In this document: one piece after another, positions 51,457 to 60,801 of the stretch | How the letters are laid out: the number at the start of each line of letters is the position of its first letter | Numbering within the stretch: position 1 is the stretch's first letter | From: Anaerolineae bacterium | GTDB lineage: Bacteria; Chloroflexota; Anaerolineae; Promineifilales; Promineifilaceae | Direction of reading: 5' to 3' | DNA: 64,000 nt | NCBI GenBank assembly: GCA_023382655.1 | Contig: JAHDWK010000010.1 | Coordinates: 124,001 to 188,000 of the forward strand | The notes under the pieces: generated by a model | What the model was told of the DNA's origin: nothing | Databases searched by the model: none | What the model saw: the letters and a program-made list of their open reading frames with translations, nothing else | Made by a program: the position numbers and the translations under genes

Positions 51457-52131
51457 CTCTTCCACCACTAACTCCTGCGCTTTCTTTTCCAGGTATCCAG
51501 CCAGCAGCCGCAGCCGCTTCCACTGCTGGCGAAAAACGTAAATGATAGCCAGGGCACGCAGGTAACGAATGTCACAATCGGGCGCATTAGCCAACTCCTC
51601 AAAGACGGCCATAGCCGGGGCGTCCGTTCGCCGTGTTTTCATAAACTCTTCGGCTAACATTTTTAGCTCGACTTCTCGCTCTTTTTTTTGCTTGCGTGAT
51701 TGCAACGCATTCCACTGGCTACCAAACACCTGCTCGCGCACCCGCTGCATCACCGCCAATAATTGGTCTGAGGTAAATGGCTTAATTAAATAATCGTGGA
51801 CGCCCAGTTGCATGGCGGCATCCACCGTTTCCTGGCTACGTTCGGCCGAGAGGATGATGCAAACGATGTGGGGGCGATGCTGGCGAATGAGCTTAATGGC
51901 ACGCAGCCCGTCCATTTCGGGCATATTCAAATCCATGAGAACCACGTGGGGGCTGTGTTGGCGCACCATTTCCAGGGCTTGACGGCCGTTCTCGGCCACT
52001 GCTACCACCCGGGCTTCCGGCACCAACGTCATCATCAACCGAGTGCTGCGGCGCGTTTCCATTACATCATCCGCGATCAAAACACGCATCAGTTCTGAGG
52101 GGTTGCCTGACCTGTTTGCGTTGTCTGACAT
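51454..52131 (-). CDS. response regulator with helical output region
   Basis: 225 residues. Receiver domain at about 15-135: acidic pair D21-D22, phospho-acceptor D67 (VVLMDLNMPEMDG), and the conserved Lys in YLIKPF. The remaining ~90 residues are charged and helical (QSRKQKKEREVELKMLAEEF, RYLRALAIIYVFRQQWKRLRLLAGYLEKKAQELV) with no helix-turn-helix I can identify, so the output is unclear. ATG 52131 was chosen; AGAGG lies upstream. The partner may be the GAF histidine kinase nearby at 52877-54898. It converges on the frameshifted nuclease. Confidence 0.9.
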   Translation of the reverse strand: MSDNANRSGNPSELMRVLIADDVMETRRSTRLMMTLVPEARVVAVAENGRQALEMVRQHSPHVVLMDLNMPEMDGLRAIKLIRQHRPHIVCIILSAERSQETVDAAMQLGVHDYLIKPFTSDQLLAVMQRVREQVFGSQWNALQSRKQKKEREVELKMLAEEFMKTRRTDAPAMAVFEELANAPDCDIRYLRALAIIYVFRQQWKRLRLLAGYLEKKAQELVVEE

Positions 52132-52241
52132 GAAAAACCTCTTTCTCTCAAGCTGGGGCGAAACGTTGCAAAGGGCCGTTACCACACATCGGCTTAAATT
52201 ATACACAAAACGATCAAACCGGATAGCAGATTGACCTTACC

Positions 52242-52269
52242 TTGTTGGTCACGCCATAATTGTTATACT
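52242..52269 (+). promoter_or_regulatory. candidate promoter for the CheY-like gene
   Basis: TTGTTG (52242-52247) and TATACT (52264-52269) are 16 bases apart, about 70 bases before the TTG start at 52340. Confidence 0.4.
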
Positions 52270-52339
52270 AATCAGAAGAGTTGCCACCACTAACAATGAT
52301 TAAACAATCATCGGAAGTGGCCGACAACAGGAGAGCATT

Positions 52340-52807
52340 TTGGCAAATTTGCGCAAGCCCATCATCATTTTGATGGCCGATGATGATTCCGAAGATTGTA
52401 TGTTGGCGCAGGAAGCACTGGCGCATATTAACATGGAGCATGAGGTTCATACGGTACCCGATGGCGCGGCCCTGATGGATTATTTACACCGGCGCGGGCT
52501 GTATGAAACGTTCAAAGACAGGCCGTTGCCCGGTCTGATTTTGCTTGACCTGAATATGCCGCGCATGTCTGGATTTGATGCGCTGCAAAAAATTAAATCT
52601 GATCCGTTGTTGCGTCGCATTCCCACTGTCATTTTGACTTCGTCTGAAATGGAAAAAGATATTCAGCACAGTTATGACCTGGGCGCGAATTCCTTTGTCA
52701 CGAAATCTGTCACTTTTAACAGCCTGGTGGATGTGGTAGAGGAAATTGGCAAGTATTGGTTGGAAGTTGTGCAACTCCCCCCGGAAACACCCCCCTCTCG
52801 TTCTTAA
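52340..52807 (+). CDS. single-domain response regulator (CheY/Rcp1-like)
   Basis: 155 residues, receiver only: acidic cluster in LMADDDSED, phospho-acceptor D70 (LILLDLNMPRMSG), TSSEMEKD and the Lys in SFVTKSV. The long loop between helix 2 and strand 3 (YLHRRGLYETFKDRPLPG) is typical of Rcp1-type regulators that serve phytochrome-like or hybrid kinases. The start is TTG 52340 with CAGGAGAG upstream. It sits tail-to-tail with the GAF histidine kinase, a plausible partner. Confidence 0.93.
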   Translation: MANLRKPIIILMADDDSEDCMLAQEALAHINMEHEVHTVPDGAALMDYLHRRGLYETFKDRPLPGLILLDLNMPRMSGFDALQKIKSDPLLRRIPTVILTSSEMEKDIQHSYDLGANSFVTKSVTFNSLVDVVEEIGKYWLEVVQLPPETPPSRS

Positions 52808-52876
52808 ATGTTTGATGCACCCGGCCTCGTCCAGGTGTACCGAAGGTTCGTCCAGATTTATTATGCGGGTATGTAC

Positions 52877-54898
52877 TTATTCTGTTTGTGCTTCTTGAAG
52901 GGGGAAATCGTTGTTATTCGTCATAGAAGTTTGGCGGAGGGGGAGGAAGACGTGAAAGGCACTGCCGGGACATTCGGTTTCGTCATAGCCCGCGCTTTCT
53001 ACCCAGATACGGCCGTTATGCGCTTCCACAATTCCCCTGGCAATGGCTAAGCCAATGCCTGAACCGCCCCCCTTAAATGACGTTTTGCCCGATGAATGTT
53101 GATTGACCTTGCCCGTCTGGAAAAATTTCTCAAACACCAATTCCTGAACTTCTGGGGCAATGCCAATGCCGGTGTCAGACACAATGATCTCCACGCCGGT
53201 CACTTCACCGCTGCCGTTGCCAGAAGATTTATAGGTACGGCCGTCTACCCGAATAAAACCCCCATCCGGCGTATACTTCACCGCATTCATCAACAAATGC
53301 GTAAACAGCTTCTCCATCGCTTCCGCGTCCGCTTCCACGTCCGGCAAGCCGGGCATATCGGCTACGGTAATCACCAACTGACGGCCGGCCCACTCCCGCT
53401 CCAGGCGGCGCACCACCTGTTGCACCAGAAACCGCATATTCAGTGGCGACATGAACAAATCCAGCGCGCGGCTATCAATCTTAGCCACATCCAGAATGTT
53501 CTCCACCACCTCTTCCATACGCTGCACCCCGCGATGGATGCCCTCGGCCCACTTCAGGTACTCCCCATTTTGCTCGCCTCTGGCCTCTTCCAATATCATC
53601 TGATTATTGAAGTTCACAATGGTCAGCGGCGTGCGCAGTTCATGGGAGGCGATGGTAATAAAATCTGCCTTCGTTTTATCCAGCCGTTCCAACCGGGCAT
53701 AGGCTGCCTGTAAAGCCTGGGTGCGTTCGGCCACCTTTTGCTCCAATTCCTGGTTAAACTGTTTCACTTCGCCATACAGCCGCGCATTTTCCAGGGCAAT
53801 CACCACCTGGTCGGCCAACAGTTGGTAGGCAGGAATTTCCTCTTCGGCAAAGGCAGCTGACCGGTTGCTTTGCAAATCCAACACGCCCCAAAGCTGGTCG
53901 CCAATTTTCAGGGGCAATAATAGCTGCGACTGCGTACGCTGCGTGGCTTCGTCCGGTTTGAAGCGGTTATCTTGTAACACATTATCCACGCGCAGGGCAC
54001 GGCCGTGCTGCATCACCCACCCCACCAACCCATTCCGCCCTGTCTGCATGGGCAGCGTGTTGGCATCAATGTTTACCCCGGACTGGGCTACGGCCGTCAA
54101 CCCCTCCCCGGCCACATCCGGCAAAAACAACCCCACATAACATACCTGGTATTGCTGCCGGATTAGCGCCGCCACCTGCGGCATAAGCGCCTCTTGTTCC
54201 AAAATAGAAGTGATGCGCTGACCAACAGCAACGGCCGTGTGTAGTTGCAGCGTCAGCATTTGCAGCGCCTGCCGTTGGTCATGCTCCACAATCCGCAAAA
54301 TGACCGTATGCCGGTAGGCGCGCACCCGCACCACATGCGCCAGCAAACCCGTAGCCATAGCCGCTAACGTCACCACCACAAAATAAGGCCAATCAGCCGA
54401 TGGTGGGAAGGTGTAAATTGCCAACAGCAGCACCCCTAACGTCAGCAGCGAAAACAACCCGTACCAAAAGGGTGACACAAAAATAATCGCCACCGCAAAC
54501 AAAAAAAGGGCCAGATTCGCCACCTGGTTGGGCGCCATCGTGATCTGCGCCCGCAGCACAATGTTCGCCAACACCAGCGCCGCCCCAAATGCCGTCAACG
54601 GCTCCACCCACATATCCGGCAGCGCCCCCCGCCGCAAGACAGCCGCTCCGCCAAACATCAGCCCGGCGCTGCCCAAAGCCACCAAAGCCATCAATTCCGC
54701 CTGTGGCTCCTGCAATACCAGTAATTGCAGCACCGCATAGACTACGAAGAAAAAACCTACCACACCATACATAAAAGGCAGATAGCTCATCAATGACTGG
54801 TTGATAGCCGTCCGCACCTGGTCGTCTGGCACACCATAACTGTCCAGCGATAAAAGATCACTGAGATAATGCCGTTTGCTGCCCGAAGATGGTTTCAT
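52877..54898 (-). CDS. membrane histidine kinase with GAF domain
   Basis: 673 residues. Six or so membrane helices fill residues 38-205. A GAF domain follows at about 235-390 ([58 protein letters not shown]). A coiled coil ([27 protein letters not shown]) leads to the kinase core: H419 in [11 protein letters not shown]-box [14 protein letters not shown]1 DTGIGIAP, G2 [13 protein letters not shown]. It senses at the membrane or through its GAF ligand and should phosphorylate one of the two regulators beside it. Confidence 0.93.
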   Translation of the reverse strand: MKPSSGSKRHYLSDLLSLDSYGVPDDQVRTAINQSLMSYLPFMYGVVGFFFVVYAVLQLLVLQEPQAELMALVALGSAGLMFGGAAVLRRGALPDMWVEPLTAFGAALVLANIVLRAQITMAPNQVANLALFLFAVAIIFVSPFWYGLFSLLTLGVLLLAIYTFPPSADWPYFVVVTLAAMATGLLAHVVRVRAYRHTVILRIVEHDQRQALQMLTLQLHTAVAVGQRITSILEQEALMPQVAALIRQQYQVCYVGLFLPDVAGEGLTAVAQSGVNIDANTLPMQTGRNGLVGWVMQHGRALRVDNVLQDNRFKPDEATQRTQSQLLLPLKIGDQLWGVLDLQSNRSAAFAEEEIPAYQLLADQVVIALENARLYGEVKQFNQELEQKVAERTQALQAAYARLERLDKTKADFITIASHELRTPLTIVNFNNQMILEEARGEQNGEYLKWAEGIHRGVQRMEEVVENILDVAKIDSRALDLFMSPLNMRFLVQQVVRRLEREWAGRQLVITVADMPGLPDVEADAEAMEKLFTHLLMNAVKYTPDGGFIRVDGRTYKSSGNGSGEVTGVEIIVSDTGIGIAPEVQELVFEKFFQTGKVNQHSSGKTSFKGGGSGIGLAIARGIVEAHNGRIWVESAGYDETECPGSAFHVFLPLRQTSMTNNNDFPLQEAQTE

Positions 54899-55076
54899 AC
54901 GATTTTCTCTACTGCGGTTGGATTTGCCCGTATTTTATTACACCTGCCCTGAATTCTCAATCTTTGTGCCAGATGCAGAAGCAGATACAATCCGCAAAGA
55001 ACGCGAAGGTGATATACAAAGAAAATCTCCGCACCTCTGCGCCTCTGCGTTAAATCACTCATGTAAGGAGAAAGCC

Positions 55077-56894
55077 ATGGCCCAAGTCACAAAATTACGC
55101 AGTGAAATTCCGGTGCAGTACACCTGGGATACAGATTCTATTTTTGCTTCGGTAGCAGATTGGGAAGCAGCCATCGGGGAATTAGGGACACAGTTAGCAG
55201 AGTTAGGGGGGTATCACGGCCGTCTCCACGAATCCCCCGACACCCTGGCCGACTTCATGGCAAAACTGGAAACCATGCAGGCCAATCTGGGCAAAATCTT
55301 CGTCTACGGTGGGCTAAATTACAGTGTAGACACCAACAATCAGGAATGGGCCGCCCGCCAGGATCGGGCGCGGGGGCTACTAAGCCGCGCCACCGCCGCC
55401 GTCGCCTTTGCCGAGCCGGAACTGCTGCAAATTGGCTTTGACACCTTGCGCCAATGGCTGGCGGCCGATGAAAGGCTGGCCGAATACACCCATTACCTGG
55501 ATCGGTTGGAAAAACGGCAGGCGCATGTGCGTTCGGCCGAAGTGGAACAACTGCTGGGCCAGGTGCAAGACCCGCTGGGCACGGCCAACAGTACCCATAG
55601 CGTCCTGGCCAACGCCGACCTGAAGTTTACCCTCGCCACCGACAGCCAGGGCGAGAGCTACGAAATCACGCAAGGCAGCATTGGCAGCCTGACCACCCAT
55701 GATGACCGTGACGTGCGGCGCACCGCCTGGGAAAACTACGCTGACGCCCATCTCACTTTCAAAAACACGATGGCCAACGCCCTGGCGGGCGGCGTGAAGC
55801 GGGATGTCTTTTTTGCCCGCGCCCGCCGCTATCAGAATTCGCTGGACGCCGCCTTGAGCAACACGTTTATCCCCCCGGCAGTGTTTCACAACCTGATTGA
55901 TACTTTCAAGGCGAACCTGTCTACCTGGCATCGTTACTGGGCCATTCGCCGCCGGGCCTTGGGGTTTGACGCGCTTCATGCGTATGATGTGAAAGCGCCG
56001 CTGTCCCGCCAGTCGCCGGTGGTGCCATATGAAACGGCCGTCAACTGGATTGCCGCCGGGATGCAGCCGTTGGGCGACGAGTACGTCTCTACGCTACGGC
56101 GCGGCTGCTTGGAAGAGCGGTGGGTGGATGTGTACCCCAACCAGGGCAAGCGCATGGGGGCTTTTTCGGCGGGTGTGCCGGGCACACGGCCGTTCATCAT
56201 GATGAGCTACAGCGATGACCTGTTTGGCCTTAGCACCCTGGCCCATGAACTGGGCCATTCCTTGCATTCCTATTTCACCTGGCAGAATCAGAAGATTCTG
56301 GCCTATGCCCGTTACGGCCTGTTTGTGGCCGAGGTAGCTTCTAACTTCAACCAGGCGATGGTACGCGCCCATTTGCTGGCAAACCAACCTGACCCGGAAT
56401 TTCAGATTGCCCTCATTGAAGAAGCGATGGCCAACTTCCACCGCTACTTTTTCATCATGCCCACGCTGGCCCGTTTTGAGCTGGAAATCCACGAGCGGGT
56501 GGAACGAGGCGAGGCGTTAACCGCCGACGCCCTCATTAACCTGATGGCCGACCTCTTCGGCGAAGGGTTTGGCGATGAAGTGGTGATAGATCGGGAGCGA
56601 GTGGGCATTACCTGGGCGGAGTTCCACACCCACCTGTACAGCAATTTCTATGTGTATCAGTACGCCACCGGCATTTCCGCCGCCCACGCCCTGGCCGATG
56701 GCATCCTGGTAGACAAACCAAACGCGGCCGAGAATTACCTGGCATTCCTGAAAGCGGGCGGTTCCGTGTATCCGCTGGAGGCGCTGCAACTGGCAGGGGT
56801 GGATATGACCAGTCCAACGGCCGTCGAAACCACATTCGGCGTCCTGGCCAGCTACGTGGATCGGCTGGAACAGTTGATTGCCGCCAGAGAGTAA
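55077..56894 (+). CDS. pepF: oligoendopeptidase F (family M3)
   Basis: 605 residues, standard for the PepF subgroup. Zinc motif H390-E391-L-G-H394 in [15 protein letters not shown]; upstream [10 protein letters not shown] and downstream [13 protein letters not shown] (third ligand region), plus [20 protein letters not shown] near the end. It cleaves peptides of roughly 6-17 residues in the cytosol. AAGGAG at 55065-55070 fixes ATG 55077; the longer frame from 54876 runs through noncoding repeat words (CGCAAAGAACGCGAAGG; CACCTCTGCGCCTCTGCG). The GNAT gene follows directly. Confidence 0.95.
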   Translation: MAQVTKLRSEIPVQYTWDTDSIFASVADWEAAIGELGTQLAELGGYHGRLHESPDTLADFMAKLETMQANLGKIFVYGGLNYSVDTNNQEWAARQDRARGLLSRATAAVAFAEPELLQIGFDTLRQWLAADERLAEYTHYLDRLEKRQAHVRSAEVEQLLGQVQDPLGTANSTHSVLANADLKFTLATDSQGESYEITQGSIGSLTTHDDRDVRRTAWENYADAHLTFKNTMANALAGGVKRDVFFARARRYQNSLDAALSNTFIPPAVFHNLIDTFKANLSTWHRYWAIRRRALGFDALHAYDVKAPLSRQSPVVPYETAVNWIAAGMQPLGDEYVSTLRRGCLEERWVDVYPNQGKRMGAFSAGVPGTRPFIMMSYSDDLFGLSTLAHELGHSLHSYFTWQNQKILAYARYGLFVAEVASNFNQAMVRAHLLANQPDPEFQIALIEEAMANFHRYFFIMPTLARFELEIHERVERGEALTADALINLMADLFGEGFGDEVVIDRERVGITWAEFHTHLYSNFYVYQYATGISAAHALADGILVDKPNAAENYLAFLKAGGSVYPLEALQLAGVDMTSPTAVETTFGVLASYVDRLEQLIAARE

Positions 56895-56895
56895 A

Positions 56896-57333
56896 GTGGA
56901 AATACGGCCGTTCCACCCCACCGACCAGCCCGCCGCCAAAGCACTCATTTTGGCCGGGCTGGTCGAGCATTGGGGCTGGTTAGACCCCACATTGAATCCT
57001 GATCTGGACGATATTGCCGCCAGTTATGCGGATGGAGTGTTTTTGGTGGGGTATGCTGGCGAACAGCTGGTAGCAACGGGGGCATTGTTGCCGGAGGGGC
57101 AGGATACGGGCCGGATTGTGCGGATGTCGGTGGATATGCGTGAAAGACGAAGGGGCTACGGCCGTGCCCTGCTCCATGCCTTGTTAGAAAAAGCACAGGA
57201 ATTGGGCTATACCCAGGTGGTGCTGGAAACCACCGCCACCTGGGCAGACGCCATTCAATTCTACGAAGCCAATGGCTTCCACCGCATTTACGAAGCGGAT
57301 GGGGACAGTCACTTTACACGGGTAATTGCGTAA
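56896..57333 (+). CDS. GNAT-family N-acetyltransferase
   Basis: 145 residues. The acetyl-CoA motif is RMSVDMRERRRGYGRALLHALLEKAQELG (R/Q-x-x-G-x-G/A form), followed by VVLETTATWADAIQFYEANGFHRI, the classical GNAT ending. The substrate is unknown. The start is uncertain: GTG 56896 lies one base after the pepF stop, TTG 56878 would overlap pepF by 17 bases. The last codons (VIA, stop) are part of a GTAATTGCGTAA repeat. Confidence 0.87.
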   Translation: MEIRPFHPTDQPAAKALILAGLVEHWGWLDPTLNPDLDDIAASYADGVFLVGYAGEQLVATGALLPEGQDTGRIVRMSVDMRERRRGYGRALLHALLEKAQELGYTQVVLETTATWADAIQFYEANGFHRIYEADGDSHFTRVIA

Positions 57334-57355
57334 TCGGGCAATTACGCAGTTACCC
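57320..57355. repeat. GGGTAATTGCGTAATC inverted word repeat
   Basis: GGGTAATTGCGTAAT pairs imperfectly with ATTACGCAGTTACCC. The GNAT stop codon is inside. Same words as the repeat at 19308. Confidence 0.75.
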
Positions 57356-57370
57356 AAACTGTATTATCCA

Positions 57371-57500
57371 TTAACCGTCTGGCAAGGCAAGGTGCAGACC
57401 ATTCCAGAGATTCATATCTGCCAGGAAAACGTCTTCGGTACCATTGGTATCGCCAGGAACCAGATTAGAAGAGTCGGTGCTGAAGGTGGCAAAATGTCAT
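57371..57500 (-). pseudogene. fragment of a beta-propeller (NLVPGDTNG) repeat protein
   Basis: The minus strand reads FSTDSSNLVPGDTNGTEDVF followed by LADMNLWNG before a TAA. This is the S-NLVPGDTNG-DVFV-D repeat of TolB/WD40-like secreted proteins. There is no start or complete domain; the frame is lost upstream near an unrelated AAAGGAGGTGACG. Probably a gene remnant. Confidence 0.45.
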
Positions 57501-57534
57501 TCGTCACCTCCTTTTCTGAATCTTTATGCTGGCC

Positions 57535-58116
57535 TCATTGGCCCTCCCCGGCACATTCAGCGGATACGATCACCGGCTCTGGTGTGGGGGTGGGGGTGCT
57601 ACGCAGTGGAGGTGGAAACTCCCCTTTATATTCTGAGCTGGGAATTACCTGAGCTGAATCGGCTGTACTGATAATATGTAATTGATCTGCACCAACTCCC
57701 CCCTCATCTGTACCCATTGTTATGTAAATGACCCAATTGCCTGGCTTAGTTACACAAAGCGTTAATTCATGGATCAAGGGGGCACCAGCGACCACCGGCC
57801 CGCTCCATCCCAGGTGTTTTCCATCACCACCGACACCGCCCGCCGGCGACTGCCACTCTGAACCAATGTCCAGGAAATTGATTTCTTCTGAATGGAAAAC
57901 CACAAGCTGGCCATTGCCACCAAATTTGGGCGAGATAGTTTCAATACGCAGCGTAACGATCTCCCCAACCACCGGTTCCGGTGAAATGCTAGCGTTAATC
58001 TGAATATCCAGCGACGCTGAAGTGCACGCCGTTAACGAAGCAAATGTCAGGCACAAACCCAGACAAATCCATAATAGTTTTTTGGCTACCAGTTGTTTTT
58101 TTGCGTTCATTCTCAT
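57535..58116 (-). CDS. putative lipoprotein of unknown function
   Basis: 193 residues (or two fewer from ATG 58110). The N-terminus KKQLVAKKLLWICLGLCLTF ends in the lipobox LTAC, so it is predicted to be a membrane-anchored lipoprotein. The body is beta-rich (IVTLRIETISPKFGGNGQLVVF, ELTLCVTKPGNWVIYITMG) and ends in a Pro/Thr stretch and VSAECAGEG. No family recognised. It is flanked by gene fragments, and the base composition is slightly more AT-rich than neighbours. Confidence 0.65.
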   Translation of the reverse strand: MRMNAKKQLVAKKLLWICLGLCLTFASLTACTSASLDIQINASISPEPVVGEIVTLRIETISPKFGGNGQLVVFHSEEINFLDIGSEWQSPAGGVGGDGKHLGWSGPVVAGAPLIHELTLCVTKPGNWVIYITMGTDEGGVGADQLHIISTADSAQVIPSSEYKGEFPPPLRSTPTPTPEPVIVSAECAGEGQ

Positions 58117-58213
58117 CTCATTTACCTATTCGTTCCTTACTTACAGACAAATAAACAATTACCAACCACGATAGGAGTTTGCGCACGCAGGCTCCTATCC
58201 GCGTTACTACCTT

Positions 58214-58408
58214 TCAGCGGCCCAGTAGCCGCCGCCTCTTAGACGACGTGCAAACATTGTAATCATCGAGCGTTACCTGATCGATCCAAAAAGCGATCCC
58301 TGTAAAAATGAGTTTGGTATAACGGCCGTTTGCGGTACCATCGCTGCCAGAGCTATCAGAACCATCCATTTCTCGTAACTTGTAGGTATGCAATTTCAAC
58401 CGGGCCAT
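58214..58408 (-). pseudogene. possible C-terminal fragment of a secreted beta-domain protein
   Basis: 64 codons: LKLHTYKLREMDGSDSSGSD, then ANGRYTKLIFTGIAFWIDQVTLDD. The IDQVTLDD ending resembles the last strands of carbohydrate-binding jelly-roll domains. No ribosome site and no signal peptide; probably the rest was deleted. Could be chance. Confidence 0.3.
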
Positions 58409-58429
58409 ACCTTAAACCCATTGTTTCCC

Positions 58430-58526
58430 CGTAACTACTCAGGCTCACGACAAGAAGTTCAACTTTTATCCATCCAATTGTTCAGTCAGTCGGCGAAAAA
58501 GTTGAACTTCTGGCTTCGTAGTTACG
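58430..58526. repeat. 97-bp inverted repeat upstream of the BTAD gene
   Basis: Outer arms CGTAACTAC / GTAGTTACG and inner arms AGAAGTTCAACTTTT / AAAAGTTGAACTTCT (15 bp, exact) around a 29-base loop. AT-rich relative to surroundings; it looks like a small mobile or MITE-like element, or a regulatory hairpin in the leader of the gene at 58556. Confidence 0.7.
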
Positions 58527-58555
58527 TTTTTCCATATACAAGCATGAGGTGATGT

Positions 58556-59341
58556 ATGACAGACAACCAACCGTCTCGCTCTTTGTTTCTGTTGGGCGCG
58601 CCGCGCCTGGAACAGGACGGCCGTTCGCTCCCCATTGGGCGGCGCAAAGTGATGGCGCTGCTGGCATATCTGGCCATGACCAACCAGGTACACAGCCGCG
58701 ACGCGCTGGCGGCGCTATTGTGGCCCGGCAGTTCCCCGCCACGGGCTTACGGGTCACTGCGCCGCTGCCTCTCGCTGGCCAGGGACACCGTGGGCGCAGC
58801 GCCTCTGGACATTACGCGGCAGACGGTCAGATTTCAATGGGAGACGGCCGTATGGCTAGCCGTAGCCGAATTTCGCCGTTGCCTGGCCGCGGTCCAGGCG
58901 CACCAGCACCTACCCCGCGATTTGTGCCCGGACTGCCTGGAAAATCTCAGCCGGGCGGCGGCGTTGTACCAGGGGGATTTTCTGGCCGGTTTTACCCTGC
59001 CGGACGCGCCCGATTTTGACGAGTGGCAGTTCTGGCAAAGGGAAACGTTGCAGCGCGATTGCGCCTGGGTTCTGGAACAACTGGCGGCTTACCACGCAGA
59101 ACAGGCGCAGCCGAAAACAGCCATAGCTTATGCTCGACGTTGGGTTCACCTGGATCCGCTGCACGAACCGGCGCAGCAGCAGTTGATTTGTTTGTACCTT
59201 ACGTGGGGCCAGCTGGCTGCCGCCCACCGCCAGTACCAGTGCTTCAGGCAGCACCTGGCAGAAGAGCTGGGTACAGCGCCTACGGCCTGGACAACCGCGC
59301 TGGTAGAACAGCACCCTGGGCATGACTATCTGCCTGAATAA
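58556..59341 (+). CDS. BTAD-domain transcriptional regulator (SARP/AfsR-like, short form)
   Basis: 261 residues. Residues about 1-100 resemble the winged-helix part (FLLGAPRLEQDGRSLPIGRRKVMALLAYLAM, RDALAALLWPGSSPPRAYGSLRRCLSLAR) and 105-250 the BTAD TPR-like part (AALYQGDFLAGFTLPDAPDFDEW, AIAYARRWVHLDPLHEPAQQQLICLYL, HRQYQCFRQHLAEELGTAP). In most relatives this precedes a large NB-ARC/TPR sensor; here the protein stops after BTAD, so it is either a small SARP or a truncation. GAGGTG lies just upstream of the ATG. A long inverted repeat sits in the upstream region. Confidence 0.85.
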   Translation: MTDNQPSRSLFLLGAPRLEQDGRSLPIGRRKVMALLAYLAMTNQVHSRDALAALLWPGSSPPRAYGSLRRCLSLARDTVGAAPLDITRQTVRFQWETAVWLAVAEFRRCLAAVQAHQHLPRDLCPDCLENLSRAAALYQGDFLAGFTLPDAPDFDEWQFWQRETLQRDCAWVLEQLAAYHAEQAQPKTAIAYARRWVHLDPLHEPAQQQLICLYLTWGQLAAAHRQYQCFRQHLAEELGTAPTAWTTALVEQHPGHDYLPE

Positions 59342-59477
59342 TCTCAGCCACCAAGCGCCGCCGGCGGGAGAAGCGAAGGGGTGAGAAAGGCTATTGTAGG
59401 AAAGGGGGCGGCTGGCTGTGGCGTTGGATGGTTGCCCGGTTTTCGCCCCCTCTACTGACTATCCACTTAAGCACCTT

Positions 59478-60578
59478 TCAGACGAATTTTTCCTTCTTGG
59501 CGGCAATGGTTGCCATGAGGGCATCAAACGCTTTGGCAAAGGCGATAACACCATCCACCTGCAATTGTTCGGTGATGTCGTCCAGGTTGATGTGCAGTTC
59601 AGCCAGATTGTCCAGCAGTTCCCGCGCTTTGTCTACCTCTTGTTCCAGGGTATTTGCCAGACGGCCGTGATCCCGAAAGGCTTCAATGGTCTCCGGCGGC
59701 ATGGTGTTCACCGTCTCTGGGCCAATGAGTTGGTCTACGTAAAGGGTGTCCGGGTAAGCCGGGTTTTTGGTGCTGGTGGAGGCCCACAGCAGCCGTTGGC
59801 GGGCGGCCCCGGCTGCCTGTAATTCCTGGAAAGCGGGGCCATGAAATATCTCTTTGAAGCGCTCATACACCACTTTAGAATTGGCGACGGCCGTTTGCCC
59901 CATGAGCGCCTGGGCTGCCGGGTCATCCAGTTCGGCTAATTTTTTGTCTACGGCCGTGTCCACCCGGCTCACAAAAAACGAAGCCACCGACGCCACTTTT
60001 TGTGGGTCGCCGCCGTCGGCCAACAGCCGCTGCAAGCCGTTGATGTACGCCTGGGCCACCGCTTCATAATGGGCCATGTTGAACATCAGGGTGATGTTGA
60101 CGTTGATGCCGCTGCCGATGAGGGCTTCAATCGCCGGGATACCTTCCGGGGTAGCCGGTACTTTGATCATCAGGTTAGGGCGGTTCACGGCCGTGAATAA
60201 GCGTTTCGCCTCCGCCACCGTACCATTGGTATCCCGCGCCAGATGCGGCGACACCTCCAGGCTGACAAACCCATCCCCCCCCCTTGACCCCGCATACAGG
60301 TCGGCAAACAGATCACAGGCCGCTTGAATGTCTGCCAGTGCCAACGCCTCATAAATAGCGTCTGTGTCAGCCCTCTGCCCCACCAATTCCCGAATCTGGG
60401 CATCGTAATCGTCGCTGTGCCCAATCGCCTTCTCAAAAATAGACGGGTTCGAGGTCATACCACGCAAGCCATCCTGTTCAATCAGGCCTTGCAGCGTACC
60501 ATCCTGCAAAAACTGGCGACGGATATTGTCATACCAAAAGCTCTGCCCGAAGGCGTGCAGTTCAACCAAAGGATTCAT
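59478..60578 (-). CDS. tal: transaldolase
   Basis: 366 residues, pentose phosphate enzyme transferring dihydroxyacetone units between sugar phosphates. TIM-barrel motifs: GLRGMTSNPSIFEKAI, SLEVSPHLARDT, the Schiff-base Lys K139 in NLMIKVPATPEGI, NVNITLMFN, VASFFVSRVDT, RLLWASTSTKNP. It belongs to the long Tal clade often linked to or fused with glucose-6-phosphate isomerase; here it stands alone. CAGGAGA precedes ATG 60578; the longer frame to 60608 is unsupported. Confidence 0.95.
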   Translation of the reverse strand: MNPLVELHAFGQSFWYDNIRRQFLQDGTLQGLIEQDGLRGMTSNPSIFEKAIGHSDDYDAQIRELVGQRADTDAIYEALALADIQAACDLFADLYAGSRGGDGFVSLEVSPHLARDTNGTVAEAKRLFTAVNRPNLMIKVPATPEGIPAIEALIGSGINVNITLMFNMAHYEAVAQAYINGLQRLLADGGDPQKVASVASFFVSRVDTAVDKKLAELDDPAAQALMGQTAVANSKVVYERFKEIFHGPAFQELQAAGAARQRLLWASTSTKNPAYPDTLYVDQLIGPETVNTMPPETIEAFRDHGRLANTLEQEVDKARELLDNLAELHINLDDITEQLQVDGVIAFAKAFDALMATIAAKKEKFV

Positions 60579-60683
60579 TCGCAAATCTCCTGTAAAGATA
60601 ACCACCAATTACACCAATTTCATGAATTCGTGTTGATTCGTGAAATCTGTGCATTAACAAACAACACCGGCCAATTATAATGC

Positions 60684-60718
60684 AAAAGGCGCAAAGAAGG
60701 TGGTTCTTTGCGCCTTTT
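60684..60718. terminator. 35-bp hairpin, copy 1
   Basis: AAAAGGCGCAAAGAA and TTCTTTGCGCCTTTT around GGTGG: an A-tract on one side and a T-tract on the other make it a possible two-way terminator. An identical copy is at 61246. Confidence 0.75.
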
Positions 60719-60757
60719 ACGTTTTGCGCCAGGTGCGCAGAGTACGGTTTGAGACAA

Positions 60758-60790
60758 AGACATCCGATTTCTCGGAGAAATCTGATGTCT
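60758..60790. repeat. 33-bp palindrome, family A copy 4
   Basis: AGACATCCGATTTCT and AGAAATCTGATGTCT around CGG, one mismatch. It lies just after the end of the small membrane protein gene on the minus strand (stop at 60802). Confidence 0.8.
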
Positions 60791-60801
60791 GAATTGAATT
60801 A

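Larger units (their letters stand above)
58117..58555. other. 439-base stretch with a gene fragment and a long inverted repeat
   Basis: It contains a short minus-strand coding fragment (58214-58408) and a long inverted repeat (58430-58526) before the BTAD gene. No complete gene is seen. Confidence 0.55.

Noticed and set aside
51454..54898. Complete two-component operon
   Set aside because: The kinase and the two regulators are on alternating strands, so co-transcription is not possible; partnership is only suggested by proximity.
54876..55076. N-terminal extension of oligoendopeptidase F overlapping the kinase gene
   Set aside because: It runs through noncoding word repeats; AAGGAG is correctly spaced from ATG 55077.
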